A stretch of DNA of 64,000 nucleotides from the NCBI RefSeq assembly GCF_050897975.1, contig NZ_JBPAXY010000004.1, positions 310,001-374,000 of the forward strand. Direction: 5' to 3'. This DNA comes from Pseudooceanicola sp050897975. Lineage in GTDB: Bacteria; Pseudomonadota; Alphaproteobacteria; Rhodobacterales; Rhodobacteraceae. The notes beneath the pieces were generated by a model that saw only the letters and a program-made list of their open reading frames with translations, was not told the DNA's origin and made no database searches. Below, piece after piece: positions 1-7,553 of the stretch (position 1 is the stretch's first letter; each line of letters begins with the position of its first letter). Position numbers and translations under genes: made by a program.

Positions 1-716
1 ACAACATCGAGCTGATCACGACCGCCCCTTCGGTGGTCTATCACGTCCACATGAAGGACGGCACGATGGAAGAGCTGCACAACCCCGCCGACATGCCCGA
101 CCTCACTTACGTCGATCACATCGAAGAGCCGCGCATCAAGGCCACCATCATGGTCCCCGACGACTATCTGGGCGATGTGCTGAAGCTGTGCCAGGACCGC
201 CGCGGCATCCAGATGGAGCTGACCTATGCCGGCACCCGGCCCCTGGTGGTCTATGACCTGCCGCTGAACGAGGTGGTCTTCGACTTTTACGACCGGCTGA
301 AATCGGTGACCAAGGGCTATGCGTCCTTCGATTACCAGATGATCGGCTATCGCCAGGACAACCTGGTGAAGATGCAGATCCTGGTGAATGACGAGCCGGT
401 GGATGCCCTGTCGATGATGGTGCACCGAGATCGCGCCGAGATGCGCGGCCGGGCCATGTGCGAGAAGCTGAAAGAGCTGATCCCGCGTCACATGTTCAAG
501 ATCCCGATCCAGGCGGCCATCGGCGGCAAGGTGATCGCCCGCGAGACCCTGTCGGCGATGCGCAAGGACGTGACCGCGAAATGCTATGGCGGCGACGCGA
601 CGCGGAAGCGCAAGCTGCTGGACAAGCAGAAGGCGGGCAAGAAGAAGATGCGCCAGTTCGGGAAGGTGGATATCCCGCAAGAGGCGTTCATCTCGGCGCT
701 GAAGATGGATAATTGA
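1..716 (+). CDS. lepA: Elongation factor 4 (LepA), C-terminal part
   Basis: The reading frame is open at the left edge (first full codon at base 3) and stops at 714-716, giving the last ~238 residues of a protein usually about 600 aa long. LepA is a ribosome-bound translational GTPase that acts on stalled or mis-translocated elongation complexes. The visible part covers the EF-G-like domain V region and the LepA-specific C-terminal domain. It starts in the NIELITTAPSV segment and ends in the basic tail with KCYGGDATRKRKLLDKQKAG and KMRQFGKVDIPQEAF, which is diagnostic of LepA. The G domain lies outside the window. A strong intrinsic terminator follows 4 bp after the stop. Confidence 0.97.
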   Translation, partial: NIELITTAPSVVYHVHMKDGTMEELHNPADMPDLTYVDHIEEPRIKATIMVPDDYLGDVLKLCQDRRGIQMELTYAGTRPLVVYDLPLNEVVFDFYDRLKSVTKGYASFDYQMIGYRQDNLVKMQILVNDEPVDALSMMVHRDRAEMRGRAMCEKLKELIPRHMFKIPIQAAIGGKVIARETLSAMRKDVTAKCYGGDATRKRKLLDKQKAGKKKMRQFGKVDIPQEAFISALKMDN

Positions 717-720
717 GGGG

Positions 721-745
721 AACCCGGGCGAGAGCCCGGGTTTTT
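721..745 (+). terminator. Rho-independent terminator after lepA
   Basis: AACCCGGGC and GCCCGGGTT form a 9-bp perfect stem around a GAGA tetraloop, followed by a run of T. It begins 4 bp after the lepA stop. Confidence 0.9.
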
Positions 746-791
746 CTTTTGGGACTGCCAGTGGTCTTTGCGCCGGGTGGGGTGATGCATA

Positions 792-1004
792 GGTGGGTTG
801 CATCCACCCTACGTTTGCCATGAGGGGGCAGCGTTTGCGTCGGGCCCCATACGGGGAGAAGCAAGCACTCAACCCGTAGGGTGGATGCCAATCCACCATG
901 CTCCGGCGAGGCGCTACGGTGGATTACATCCACCCTACAAAGCGTTCGCATCCCTTCGAGAGCCGCGCGAAAAACCTAGCCCCGTAGGGTGGATGAAATC
1001 CACC
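792..1004. repeat. Four REP-like palindromes in two inverted pairs (REPIN-like)
   Basis: The unit is GTAGGGTGGATG, a short variable step, then AATCCACC; it can fold on itself because GGTGGAT pairs with ATCCACC. Copies lie at 792-812 (inverted), 876-897 (forward), 918-938 (inverted) and 984-1004 (forward). They therefore form two inverted pairs with 63 and 45 bp between partners. No credible gene occupies 746-1117. A RAYT transposase gene lies 1 kb downstream, so these are probably its non-autonomous substrates. Confidence 0.85.
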
Positions 1005-1117
1005 GTTGCCGGAATGATCGCGGCATTGTGGGCTTTGCCCGCCCTAGGCAAGGGAGATGGTGGCTTGAAATATCCGGTTGAACTTAGAATGCTGCCCCCT
1101 AGCAATGGAGCAACCCA

Positions 1118-1831
1118 ATGGCGGAACCAGATCATGATGGGGCTCTGAAAGAGCAAAGAAGGAAAGACCTGCGGCGAGAAATTGAGCGGCTCGAGGCAGA
1201 GTTCCATCGCCTCACAAGCGCCTTGGCATTTTGTGAGGAGTTCCTTTCTCGTTCCTACGAAGTTGATAAAGGGACGGCGCCTCCCGGAGCCATCGGACTT
1301 CACCAATTGTTTCTCATGGCCGCCGACAACATGCATATGTGCGTGGCACGACTTTTCGACAACCAGGATAAGTCCGTGGGGTTGAGGCAGGTGTTTCGCA
1401 AATATTCGGACGTGTTTGCCTACGGCTTGGATGACCCTGTCCAAGATGCATGGGAGGCCTGTTTGACCTCCATCGAGGGCAGTGAATTACTCGAAAACCT
1501 GTGGATTTACCGGCACGAATGGTTGGCACATAATCTTCTGAAGGCAGGGGATCGCACAAATGTCGAACGGATTCTCACAATCGGCCTCAGGAAGGGAGAC
1601 GGGGGCACATACACGGTCACTTGGGCTGACCTCCTTGATCTGTCTCGCAGCACGCTGGATCTTCTGGCAAGGCTGCTTCGATTGGCCTGCGGTAGCCAGA
1701 TTGTTCGTCGTACGCTCTACGGGGCTGAAGGAAGCCATGTACATGCTTCGGCAATAGATGTGGACCACTACGTGAAGAATGCCCGCGAGCAGTTTGCTGC
1801 CGTTCTGGAGCCCTGGTTTCCGAAGGGGTAG
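1118..1831 (+). CDS. HEPN/AbiU2-like hypothetical protein
   Basis: A 237-aa soluble, largely helical protein. It has a basic, probably coiled-coil N-terminus (residues 10-35, KEQRRKDLRREIERLEAEF). An RHEWLAH motif at residues 132-138 fits the R-X4-6-H signature of HEPN ribonuclease-type domains. The position and surrounding helices resemble the HEPN domain named after abortive-infection protein AbiU2. The start is ATG at 1118 with GGAG a few bases upstream. Base composition is visibly lower in G+C than lepA or the genes from 3.4 kb on, which suggests transfer. The gene sits alone between REP-like repeats on both sides and the RAYT gene. HEPN proteins are often toxins or phage-defence RNases, but no antitoxin gene is visible next to it, so its function is not established. 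Confidence 0.6.
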   Translation: MAEPDHDGALKEQRRKDLRREIERLEAEFHRLTSALAFCEEFLSRSYEVDKGTAPPGAIGLHQLFLMAADNMHMCVARLFDNQDKSVGLRQVFRKYSDVFAYGLDDPVQDAWEACLTSIEGSELLENLWIYRHEWLAHNLLKAGDRTNVERILTIGLRKGDGGTYTVTWADLLDLSRSTLDLLARLLRLACGSQIVRRTLYGAEGSHVHASAIDVDHYVKNAREQFAAVLEPWFPKG

Positions 1832-1916
1832 GGCGGATGCTGCTGCCGTTCAGCACCGAACCTCTCGTGCTTCACTGTTGAAGTGGAAAGCTAGCTGCTT
1901 ACCCCGGTCGTCTAGC

Positions 1917-1996
1917 GGTGGATTGCATCCACCCTACGCGTCCTCGCTTTCATCCCGCACCGGGCCCACGCCTGGTAGGGTGGATGCCAATCCACC
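1917..1996. repeat. Third inverted pair of the REP-like palindrome
   Basis: Copies at 1917-1937 (inverted) and 1975-1996 (forward) are 37 bp apart and have the same unit as at 792-1004. The forward copy ends 29 bp from the stop codon of the RAYT gene. This is the usual arrangement of a RAYT flanked by its REPs. Confidence 0.85.
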
Positions 1997-2025
1997 ACCC
2001 ACCTCCCCACGCTGCGCCCCCCCCC

Positions 2026-2598
2026 CTACGAAATCAGATCCCGCTGCACCTCCCGCTCCCCATAATTCCCCTCCGGCACCGCTCCGGCCCAGTCCGCCTC
2101 GACCCAGCCTTGGCGCACCTCGCGGTGGAAGGAGGAGAATTCCCAGTCCGCCGCCCGGGCCACCAGCCCGTGCCGGACCGGGTCGGCCCAGCAATAGCGC
2201 AGGTGCCGGTGGTAGTCGCGGGCGTCGCGGATGTGATGCTCCCAATAGCGCCGTTGCCAGATGCCGACCTCGCCGCGCCGCAGGCGACCGGGGCTGATCG
2301 CCACGCGGTCCTTCACCCGCTTGCTGAACTCGGCCTTGATCGCCTGCCAGCGCAGCGGATAGGCGGCGTCGCCCGGTGGCAGGGTCCACAGGCAGTGCAG
2401 GTGGTCGGGCAGCACGACCCAGGCGTCGATGTGGAAGGGGCGGCGCAGGCGTTCCACCATCACCGCTTCGCGCAGCGCCGTCACCTCGTGGCTGAGCAGC
2501 GCCGAGCCGGTCTCGCGCAGGCAGACGGTGAAGAAGATCGTGGCGCCGGGCAGGCGGGGGCGGAGATAGCTGGCCATGCGGCGATCGTCGCGTGGCAT
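2026..2598 (-). CDS. REP-associated tyrosine transposase (RAYT, Y1/IS200-like)
   Basis: A 190-aa single-domain HUH/Y1 transposase. The HUH metal site is the HLH in VVLPDHLHCLW (residues 61-71). The helix carrying the nucleophile is WQRRYWEHHIRDARDYHRH (114-132), with Y118 the likely catalytic tyrosine. The segment RYCWADPVRHGLV is also characteristic. RAYTs are domesticated relatives of IS200/IS605 TnpA that bind and cut REP hairpins, and they are normally single-copy genes flanked by REPs. Three inverted pairs of one palindrome lie within 1.3 kb downstream, and a solo copy lies at 12.1 kb. ATG at 2598 is used; an internal ATG at 2577 is an alternative start. There are no terminal inverted repeats, so it is not a conventional insertion sequence. 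Confidence 0.88.
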   Translation of the reverse strand: MPRDDRRMASYLRPRLPGATIFFTVCLRETGSALLSHEVTALREAVMVERLRRPFHIDAWVVLPDHLHCLWTLPPGDAAYPLRWQAIKAEFSKRVKDRVAISPGRLRRGEVGIWQRRYWEHHIRDARDYHRHLRYCWADPVRHGLVARAADWEFSSFHREVRQGWVEADWAGAVPEGNYGEREVQRDLIS

Positions 2599-2752
2599 GG
2601 TTAAGAAAGGGTGGAGCGGGGCGGGGCTGCGCGGAACACCAGGCAGGCCCGAGGTCAGGCGCAGAGGCGCTTGCGCCAGGCGAGGGGCACAGGGTCCGCC
2701 GTGACTGAGGCCGGACAGCCGCCGCCCGCGCTGGACGCAGGCGCGCATGACA

Positions 2753-2783
2753 AAGGCCGGGCCCGCCCCGGGGTCCCGGCCTT
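2753..2783 (-). terminator. Probable intrinsic terminator downstream of the entericidin-like gene
   Basis: AAGGCCGGG pairs with CCCGGCCTT across a G/C-rich loop. Read on the minus strand the hairpin ends in only three T (CCTTTG), so termination may be partial. Confidence 0.5.
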
Positions 2784-2825
2784 GGCCTGGGTCGTCTGGT
2801 CCCGCGCCGGACGCGCGGGGGGGAA

Positions 2826-2963
2826 TTACATCCCGGCCTGGGTCTGGCGGGCTTCGCCCTCGATGGCGGCGCCGGCCTTTTGCAGGTCACGGCCCGCGCC
2901 CTGCACGGTTTCACAGGCGGTCAGCGCGGTCAGCGCGGCCAGGCAGATGGCAAGTCGGATCAT
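2826..2963 (-). CDS. Entericidin-like small lipoprotein (copy 1)
   Basis: A 45-aa protein with a short basic N-terminus, a hydrophobic segment and a lipobox LTAC with the lipidated Cys at residue 17. The mature tail has the pattern CETVQGAGRDLQKAGAAIEG, shared by the entericidin EcnA/EcnB family. In enterobacteria these are small envelope lipoproteins made in stationary phase; the toxin/antidote role described there should not be assumed here. An AGGA Shine-Dalgarno precedes ATG 2963. A second, related gene lies 124 bp upstream on the same strand. Confidence 0.8.
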   Translation of the reverse strand: MIRLAICLAALTALTACETVQGAGRDLQKAGAAIEGEARQTQAGM

Positions 2964-3087
2964 CTCGGTCCTCGGTAAGAAATGGCTCTGACCGGGATCC
3001 TAGGCGGCGGGCCGGGGCGCGTCCAGTCGGATGCGTCTTCCCGGCCCGTTCAATCGCGCGCGCAGCCGTGCCAGGCGCGCGGGGCGC

Positions 3088-3240
3088 TTACATCTGCGCC
3101 TGGGTTTCCTGCGCCTGGCCCTCGATGGCCTCACCGGCGTTTTCGATGTCCTGGCCTGCGCCCTCGATGGTTTCGCAGGCGGCCAGGGCCAGCAGGGTGG
3201 CGAAAAGGGCGGCGGTGCGGGTGGCGATACGGGCGGTCAT
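3088..3240 (-). CDS. Entericidin-like small lipoprotein (copy 2)
   Basis: A 50-aa protein with a signal segment (residues 8-21), lipobox LAAC with Cys22, and a tail CETIEGAGQDIENAGEAIEG that is a closer match to the entericidin consensus than copy 1. It has a good Shine-Dalgarno (CAGGAG) before ATG 3240. The two copies share the layout of Cys, Gly-Ala-Gly-x-Asp and the Ala-Ile-Glu-Gly box, which indicates tandem duplication. The overall character is acidic and Gln-rich after the lipidated Cys. Confidence 0.82.
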   Translation of the reverse strand: MTARIATRTAALFATLLALAACETIEGAGQDIENAGEAIEGQAQETQAQM

Positions 3241-3434
3241 GTCTGTCTCCTGTCTCTCTTCCGGTTCTGCGGGGACAACGCGGCGCGACGGCTGAGGTTC
3301 CGGGCGGGGGTCTGACCTGGCGACAGAGCGGCGCAGGCGGGCGGTATTTGACCCCGATCAAGGCGGTGCGGGGCGGCGGGCCCGCACAGTCCATACGGTC
3401 CCGACTCGGGTCCGTCATGGGAAGGATAACAGCC

Positions 3435-3626
3435 ATGCTTCGTCTCGCCTCGATCCTCTACTCACTGATCTCGACCACCCTGGCGGGGTCCTTCGTGGTC
3501 GTCGCCCTGGTCACCGGCCAGGACACGCTACGCCCGATCCTGATCGCCGCCGCCGCGGGGTTCCTGGTGGCCCTGCCGGTGGCCTATCTGGTCGCCCGGC
3601 GCATCGTCGGCAGCGACGAGGCCTAG
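3435..3626 (+). CDS. Small two-helix membrane protein
   Basis: A 63-aa protein with two predicted transmembrane helices (about residues 5-25 and 33-54) and a short basic/acidic C-terminus ending GSDEA. ATG 3435 is preferred because a GGAAGG Shine-Dalgarno lies 8-13 bases upstream; an in-frame ATG at 3417 lacks this spacing. No catalytic motif is visible and the family is not recognised beyond resemblance to small hypothetical proteins of this group. Confidence 0.65.
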   Translation: MLRLASILYSLISTTLAGSFVVVALVTGQDTLRPILIAAAAGFLVALPVAYLVARRIVGSDEA

Positions 3627-3760
3627 GCCCGGGGACCCTGCCCAAGGGGCAAGCGGGGGCCGGTGCGGGCCCCGCATGACGGTGCTTTTCATTATGGACG
3701 GGGGCGGGGCGCCTCTAAGGTCGCGCCAAACGTCTGTCTGATCTGCACGAAGGATGCCCC

Positions 3761-4441
3761 ATGAACGGTATGCGCGACCTGGCCCTGGGCGGGCTTTTCT
3801 TTGTCGGCGGCATCGTGGTTACCGTGATCTCGCTGACCGGCGGCCAGGGCGGGGCGATCGCCTATGGCGCCATCGCGGTTGGCGCCTTCATGCTGATCAA
3901 GGGCGGGATGCAGCAGGCCGAGTATCGCAAGGCGGTCCGCGCGGCAAAGGCCCGGGCCGAGGCCGGGCAGCCGGCCGAGGCGGGCGCGGGCACGATCACC
4001 CGGGCCCAGGCGGATGAAATGATCGACCTGGTGGTGGGCGTTGCCGCCGCCGACGGGCAGCTGGCGCCGGGCGAACGGGTGATCCTGCGCTCGGTCGCGC
4101 GTGATGTCTTTGCCGCCGATCTGTCGGACGCGGATGTGCAGGCGATCTATGACCGGGTCAGCGCCTCGGCCCATGGGTTCGAGGCCGGTCTTTACCGTCT
4201 TCAGGGCAAGATCCCGCCTCAGATGGGGCCGACCCTGCTGCGCTATGCCGCCATGGTGGCCTATGCCGATGGCGAGCTGGGTGCGGCGGAACAGGCCGCC
4301 CTGGCCAAGATGGCCGAGATCCTGGGCATCAGAGACACCCAGAAACAGGTCGAGCTACAGGCCGCCTTCCAGCAGATCCAGCGCATCGTGATGGAGCAGC
4401 AGCAGGCCCGCGAAGCCGCCGCAGGCCCCATGCCTGGCTGA
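3761..4441 (+). CDS. TerB-domain membrane protein
   Basis: A 226-aa protein. Two transmembrane helices at about residues 6-26 and 31-50 precede a charged linker (QQAEYRKAVRAAKARAEAG). A helical TerB-like (tellurite resistance/DjlA-N) domain runs from about residue 78 to 215. It contains the repeated acidic elements typical of the fold: VVGVAAADGQLAPGE and AMVAYADGELGAAEQ. TerB domains bind divalent metal and act as envelope-associated adaptors. No DnaJ domain follows, so it is not DjlA. No other ter genes are near, and tellurite resistance should not be inferred. The promoter context is its own. Confidence 0.75.
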   Translation: MNGMRDLALGGLFFVGGIVVTVISLTGGQGGAIAYGAIAVGAFMLIKGGMQQAEYRKAVRAAKARAEAGQPAEAGAGTITRAQADEMIDLVVGVAAADGQLAPGERVILRSVARDVFAADLSDADVQAIYDRVSASAHGFEAGLYRLQGKIPPQMGPTLLRYAAMVAYADGELGAAEQAALAKMAEILGIRDTQKQVELQAAFQQIQRIVMEQQQAREAAAGPMPG

Positions 4442-4455
4442 TCAGCGCGACGCCT

Positions 4456-5220
4456 TCAGCCCGCGGCAAGAAAGGCCGCCACGGCGGCTTCGAATTCGCG
4501 CGGTTTCTCGGCGTGCAGCCAGTGGCCCGCGCCGGGGATCTTGGCGAAATGCGACTGCGGGAAAAGGGCCCGGATGCGCTCGCGCGCCTCGGGCTTCACA
4601 TAGTCGCTTTCGGCGCCCGACAGGAACAGGGTCTCGCCGGGGAAGGGGGTGGTCAGATCCTCGGGGAAGGACATGATCTTGGGCATCTCCGCCTCCAGCA
4701 CCTCCAGGTTCAGCCGCCAGCGTTTCTCGGCCACATCCAGGCTTTGGGTGAAGAAGCTTTGCAGGGCGCGCCCCACCCCCAGCTCGGCCAGCTGCGCCTC
4801 GGCGTCCGACCGGCGACCCACCCGGGACAGGTCGACCGCCTTCATCGCGTCGATGAATTCCTGCTGGCTGTGGGAATAGGTGACGGGGGCGATATCCGCC
4901 ACCACCAGCCGGTCCACCAGCTCGGGGCGGCTCAGCGCCAGGGTCATGGCGGCCTTGCCGCCCATGGAATGGCCCAGCAGATGGCAGGGGCGCCCCTCGG
5001 CCTCGATCACCTCGGCCAGGTCGCGGGCCATGTCGGGATAGCCGTGCTGGTCGCTCCAGTCGGAAAAGCCGTGGTTGCGCATATCCACGGCGATGACCGC
5101 GCGGTCCGCCGACAGACGTTTCGAGATCACGCCCCAGTTCCGCCCCGACCCGAACAGGCCATGGGCGATCACAAGGGGGGTGGCGTCGGCGGGGCCGTCC
5201 TGGCGGATCCTGTTCAGCAT
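4456..5220 (-). CDS. Alpha/beta-fold hydrolase, YbfF-like esterase
   Basis: A 254-aa alpha/beta hydrolase. The oxyanion-hole region is VIAHGLFGSGRNWG (residues 17-30). The nucleophile elbow is GHSMGG with Ser85. The C-terminal catalytic His is in GAGHWLHAEKP (about residue 233), and the acid is probably in the FLSGAESDYV strand. Short-chain acyl or acyl-CoA thioesterase activity is known for E. coli YbfF, but the natural substrate is unclear. ATG 5220 was chosen because the residues between an upstream in-frame start and MLNRIR look like untranslated DNA. The gene converges with the TerB-domain gene 14 bp away. Confidence 0.85.
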   Translation of the reverse strand: MLNRIRQDGPADATPLVIAHGLFGSGRNWGVISKRLSADRAVIAVDMRNHGFSDWSDQHGYPDMARDLAEVIEAEGRPCHLLGHSMGGKAAMTLALSRPELVDRLVVADIAPVTYSHSQQEFIDAMKAVDLSRVGRRSDAEAQLAELGVGRALQSFFTQSLDVAEKRWRLNLEVLEAEMPKIMSFPEDLTTPFPGETLFLSGAESDYVKPEARERIRALFPQSHFAKIPGAGHWLHAEKPREFEAAVAAFLAAG

Positions 5221-5417
5221 GGGCGATGCATAGCGCGGCCCCGCGTTCCGCGCCAGAGGGCGGCGCGCAGGGTCCCCTGCCCAGGGGCGCACAGCGCCGG
5301 GCGGGGGGGCAAGGGCAGGCGCAAAGACTTGTCGCCCGCCGCCCCCGGCGCTAGGGTCGGCTCCGCTGCGGCGCCCGCCTCGGGCCGCCCCGGCACAGAA
5401 GGACCGGAGCAGACGTC

Positions 5418-5810
5418 ATGGCCGACCCCCTCAACTCGCTCGACAGGCATATGGACCGCAGCGCCCGTCGGCTGCGGCGCAAGCTGGGCGGCAAGCGCGG
5501 CCATCTGCACCTGCGCGATGCCGATCTCGACCGGTTGACCCGCCGCGCCGGGCGTGACCTGCCCGCGCCTGCGCGGCGCGAGGCGCAGCGGATCCTGGCC
5601 ACCCGCGCCCAGATGCAGAACCCGCGCCTGGCGGCGCGGATGGATCCCGGGCGGCTCGACGCCTCGTTCCGGCGCTTCGACGCGGTACTGGGCCAGTGGA
5701 ACCCGGCCCGGCGGCGGCGCAACATGTGGCTCAACGCCGTGGCGGGCTATGCCTTTAACCTGCTGCTTTTCGGCGCGCTGCTGGCGGGCTTCCTGCACTG
5801 GCAGGGCTAG
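5418..5810 (+). CDS. Conserved hypothetical protein with C-terminal membrane anchor
   Basis: A 130-aa protein with a very basic N-terminal two-thirds (Arg-rich, RSARRLRRKLGGKRGH and PARREAQRILATRAQ). One predicted transmembrane helix lies near the C-terminus (about residues 107-127, ending FLHWQG). GTCATGG marks the start, with weak GGAG upstream. No known domain is recognised. It converges with the DUF817 gene, with 3 bp between the two stops. Confidence 0.6.
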   Translation: MADPLNSLDRHMDRSARRLRRKLGGKRGHLHLRDADLDRLTRRAGRDLPAPARREAQRILATRAQMQNPRLAARMDPGRLDASFRRFDAVLGQWNPARRRRNMWLNAVAGYAFNLLLFGALLAGFLHWQG

Positions 5811-5813
5811 GGC

Positions 5814-6665
5814 CTAGCCCTGATCGACATCCCCGGGGCGAAAGCCCCCGCGCCGCAACTGGCCGCGCATCACCAGGGTGACGGTGGCGAAGCTGACGAA
5901 GAACAGCAGATACCACGATCCCATCTTCGACAGCGAGACCAGCTGAAATTCCGCCTGGCGGTGATAGATCCAGGTGCCCGACAGGGTGCCGATATTCTCG
6001 GCCACCCACAGGGCAAAGGCGATGCCAAGCGCGGCCAGGGGGAAGGGCATCCAGTGCCAGGCGCGCAGGCGAAACCACATCCGCGTGCGCGCAAAGAGCA
6101 GCAGCGTGGCGGCGAACAGCGCCAGCCGGATGTCGGGCAGCCAGTGATGGGCGAAGAAGTTTACATAGATCGCCAGTGCCAGCAGGACCGAGGCCCAGAA
6201 GGGCGGATAGGGGGCAAAGACGGCCCCGAACAGGCGAAAGGCCCGGGCGATATAGCTGCCGACGCTGGCATACATGAAGCCGGTGAACAGCGGCACTTCG
6301 AACAGCTTCAGCATCCCCGGCTCGGGATAGGCCCAGGATCCGGCCGAGACCTTGAACCACTCCATCACCGTGCCGGTGAGGTGGAAGAGCAGGATTACCT
6401 TGGCCTCGTCCCAGGTTTCCAGCCGGAAGGCCAGCAGCAGGATCTGTGTCAGCACCGCCAACCCCACCAGAAAGTCATAGCGCGCCAGGGCCCAGCCCTC
6501 CTGCCAGATCGCAGAGGTGACGATCAGCGAGATAAGGATGATCCCAGCGAACAGCCCGGCCCATAGCTGGCGCCAGAGGAACAGCAGCAGGGATTGCGCC
6601 CAGCCGGGCAGAGGCGTCTGCGCCAGCAGCGCGGCATCACGGGGCAGGGAGGGGGTCTCGCTCAT
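5814..6665 (-). CDS. DUF817 family integral membrane protein
   Basis: A 283-aa polytopic membrane protein with about eight hydrophobic helices. DUF817 hallmarks are visible: FLVGLAVLTQILLLAFRLET, the GTVMEWFKVSAGSWAYPE segment, PLFTGFMYASVGSYIAR and FFAHHWLPDIR. The conserved polar residues E, K, H and W sit in or near membrane segments. The family has no assigned biochemical function. The start is ATG 6665. Downstream it ends next to the convergent hypothetical gene, and upstream lies a 290-bp intergenic stretch filled by a dispersed repeat. Confidence 0.85.
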   Translation of the reverse strand: MSETPSLPRDAALLAQTPLPGWAQSLLLFLWRQLWAGLFAGIILISLIVTSAIWQEGWALARYDFLVGLAVLTQILLLAFRLETWDEAKVILLFHLTGTVMEWFKVSAGSWAYPEPGMLKLFEVPLFTGFMYASVGSYIARAFRLFGAVFAPYPPFWASVLLALAIYVNFFAHHWLPDIRLALFAATLLLFARTRMWFRLRAWHWMPFPLAALGIAFALWVAENIGTLSGTWIYHRQAEFQLVSLSKMGSWYLLFFVSFATVTLVMRGQLRRGGFRPGDVDQG

Positions 6666-6805
6666 GGCGCCATGTTGCGCGTCCCGTGCGCCCTGTCCAG
6701 CGCCCGCCGCACACCTGCCCCTCACCCCCGGCATACCGGACTTTGGCCAAAGGCCCTCGCACTCCAACCCTCCCGACACGCCGCCGGGCCAGAGGCGCCC
6801 CGCCC

Positions 6806-6952
6806 CTCTCTTCTCATTGCCAAAAATATCCCGGGGGGAATTGAGCCGCAGGCTCAAGGGGGGCAGAGCCCCCACTTTCCTTCCATATGTCGCCCTCCAG
6901 CGACTTCCCTTCCGCATGTCGCCGTCCGGCGAGGGAGGCACAGCCCCCCGCG
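6806..6952. repeat. Dispersed intergenic repeat, copy A
   Basis: A ~147-bp G/C-rich element. It starts with TCTCTTCTCATTGCCAAAAA followed by TATCCCGGGGGGAATTGAG and a GAGCCGCAGGCTC palindrome. GGGGGGCAGAGCCCCC comes next, and it ends in the CATGTCGCCGTCCGGCGA/GGCACAGCCCCC part. The same modules occur in opposite orientation at 16461-16582, and the first module alone occurs at 16702-16727. It fills the space upstream of the DUF817 gene and downstream of the MaoC gene. Confidence 0.75.
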
Positions 6953-6955
6953 CGG

Positions 6956-7399
6956 TCAGTCGAACTTGCGCGAGGGGGCCAGCACCATGGCCTCGCCCAT
7001 CAACACCTTCTTGCCCGCCACCAGGCAGCGGCAATCCAGCTTCACCCGGCGCTTGGCATGGTCGATGCCGATCACCTCGACCTCGGCGGTCACCACGTCG
7101 CCGGGGCGCACGGGCGCCAGGAACTTCAGGGTCTGGCCCATGTAGACCGTGCCATGCCCGGGCAGTTGCTCGCCGATCACCGCCGAGATCAGCCCGGCGG
7201 TCAGCATCCCATGGGCAATGCGCCCCTCGAAAATCGTGTCCTGGGCATAGGCGTCATCCAGATGCACCGGGTTCCGGTCGGTCGAGACCTGGGCAAACAT
7301 CTCGATATCCGCATCCGTCACCTCTTTGCGCAGGTGACGGGTCATGCCCATCTCGATGTCCTCGATGCAGATCGTGCCGCGCGGGAAATTGTCCAACAT
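6956..7399 (-). CDS. MaoC-like (R)-specific enoyl-CoA hydratase
   Basis: A 147-aa single hot-dog domain. The hydratase motif STDRNPVHLDDAYAQ carries the catalytic Asp and His; Thr replaces the usual Gly before Asp. It is followed by EGRIAHGMLTAGLIS. Members such as PhaJ hydrate trans-2-enoyl-CoA to (R)-3-hydroxyacyl-CoA for polyhydroxyalkanoate or fatty-acid metabolism; the exact substrate is unknown here. ATG 7399 is preferred over an upstream in-frame start because GGAGGGG lies just before it. An 18-bp perfect palindrome is centred about 70 bp upstream and may be its operator. Confidence 0.85.
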   Translation of the reverse strand: MLDNFPRGTICIEDIEMGMTRHLRKEVTDADIEMFAQVSTDRNPVHLDDAYAQDTIFEGRIAHGMLTAGLISAVIGEQLPGHGTVYMGQTLKFLAPVRPGDVVTAEVEVIGIDHAKRRVKLDCRCLVAGKKVLMGEAMVLAPSRKFD

Positions 7400-7462
7400 C
7401 CACCCCTCCATCCCGGGCGCCGCCGCGTCAGAGGTGGGGCGAATCCGGTGCGTAATAATGTG

Positions 7463-7480
7463 AACGACCAGATGGTCGTT
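7463..7480. promoter_or_regulatory. 18-bp inverted repeat upstream of the MaoC gene (candidate operator)
   Basis: Read on the minus strand, AACGACCA and TGGTCGTT are perfect inverted half-sites around a 2-bp centre. The surrounding 60 bp is A/T-rich compared with the flanks (AATATTG on one side, ATTATTACG on the other). Its size and symmetry fit a TetR-type site, but no tetR gene is adjacent. Confidence 0.45.
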
Positions 7481-7553
7481 GCGAAACAATATTACGCTGC
7501 GGATGCGAGATCAAGTATTTTGACGGACCGGGCGTCCCCCCGCCGCAAGGGCC

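Noticed and set aside
2026..2598. RAYT as part of a complete IS200/IS605 element
   Set aside because: No tnpB and no paired left/right end hairpins of IS type; the adjacent palindromes are REP-like and dispersed.
3761..4441. Tellurite-resistance locus
   Set aside because: Only a TerB-like domain with an added membrane hairpin is present; no terACDE genes.
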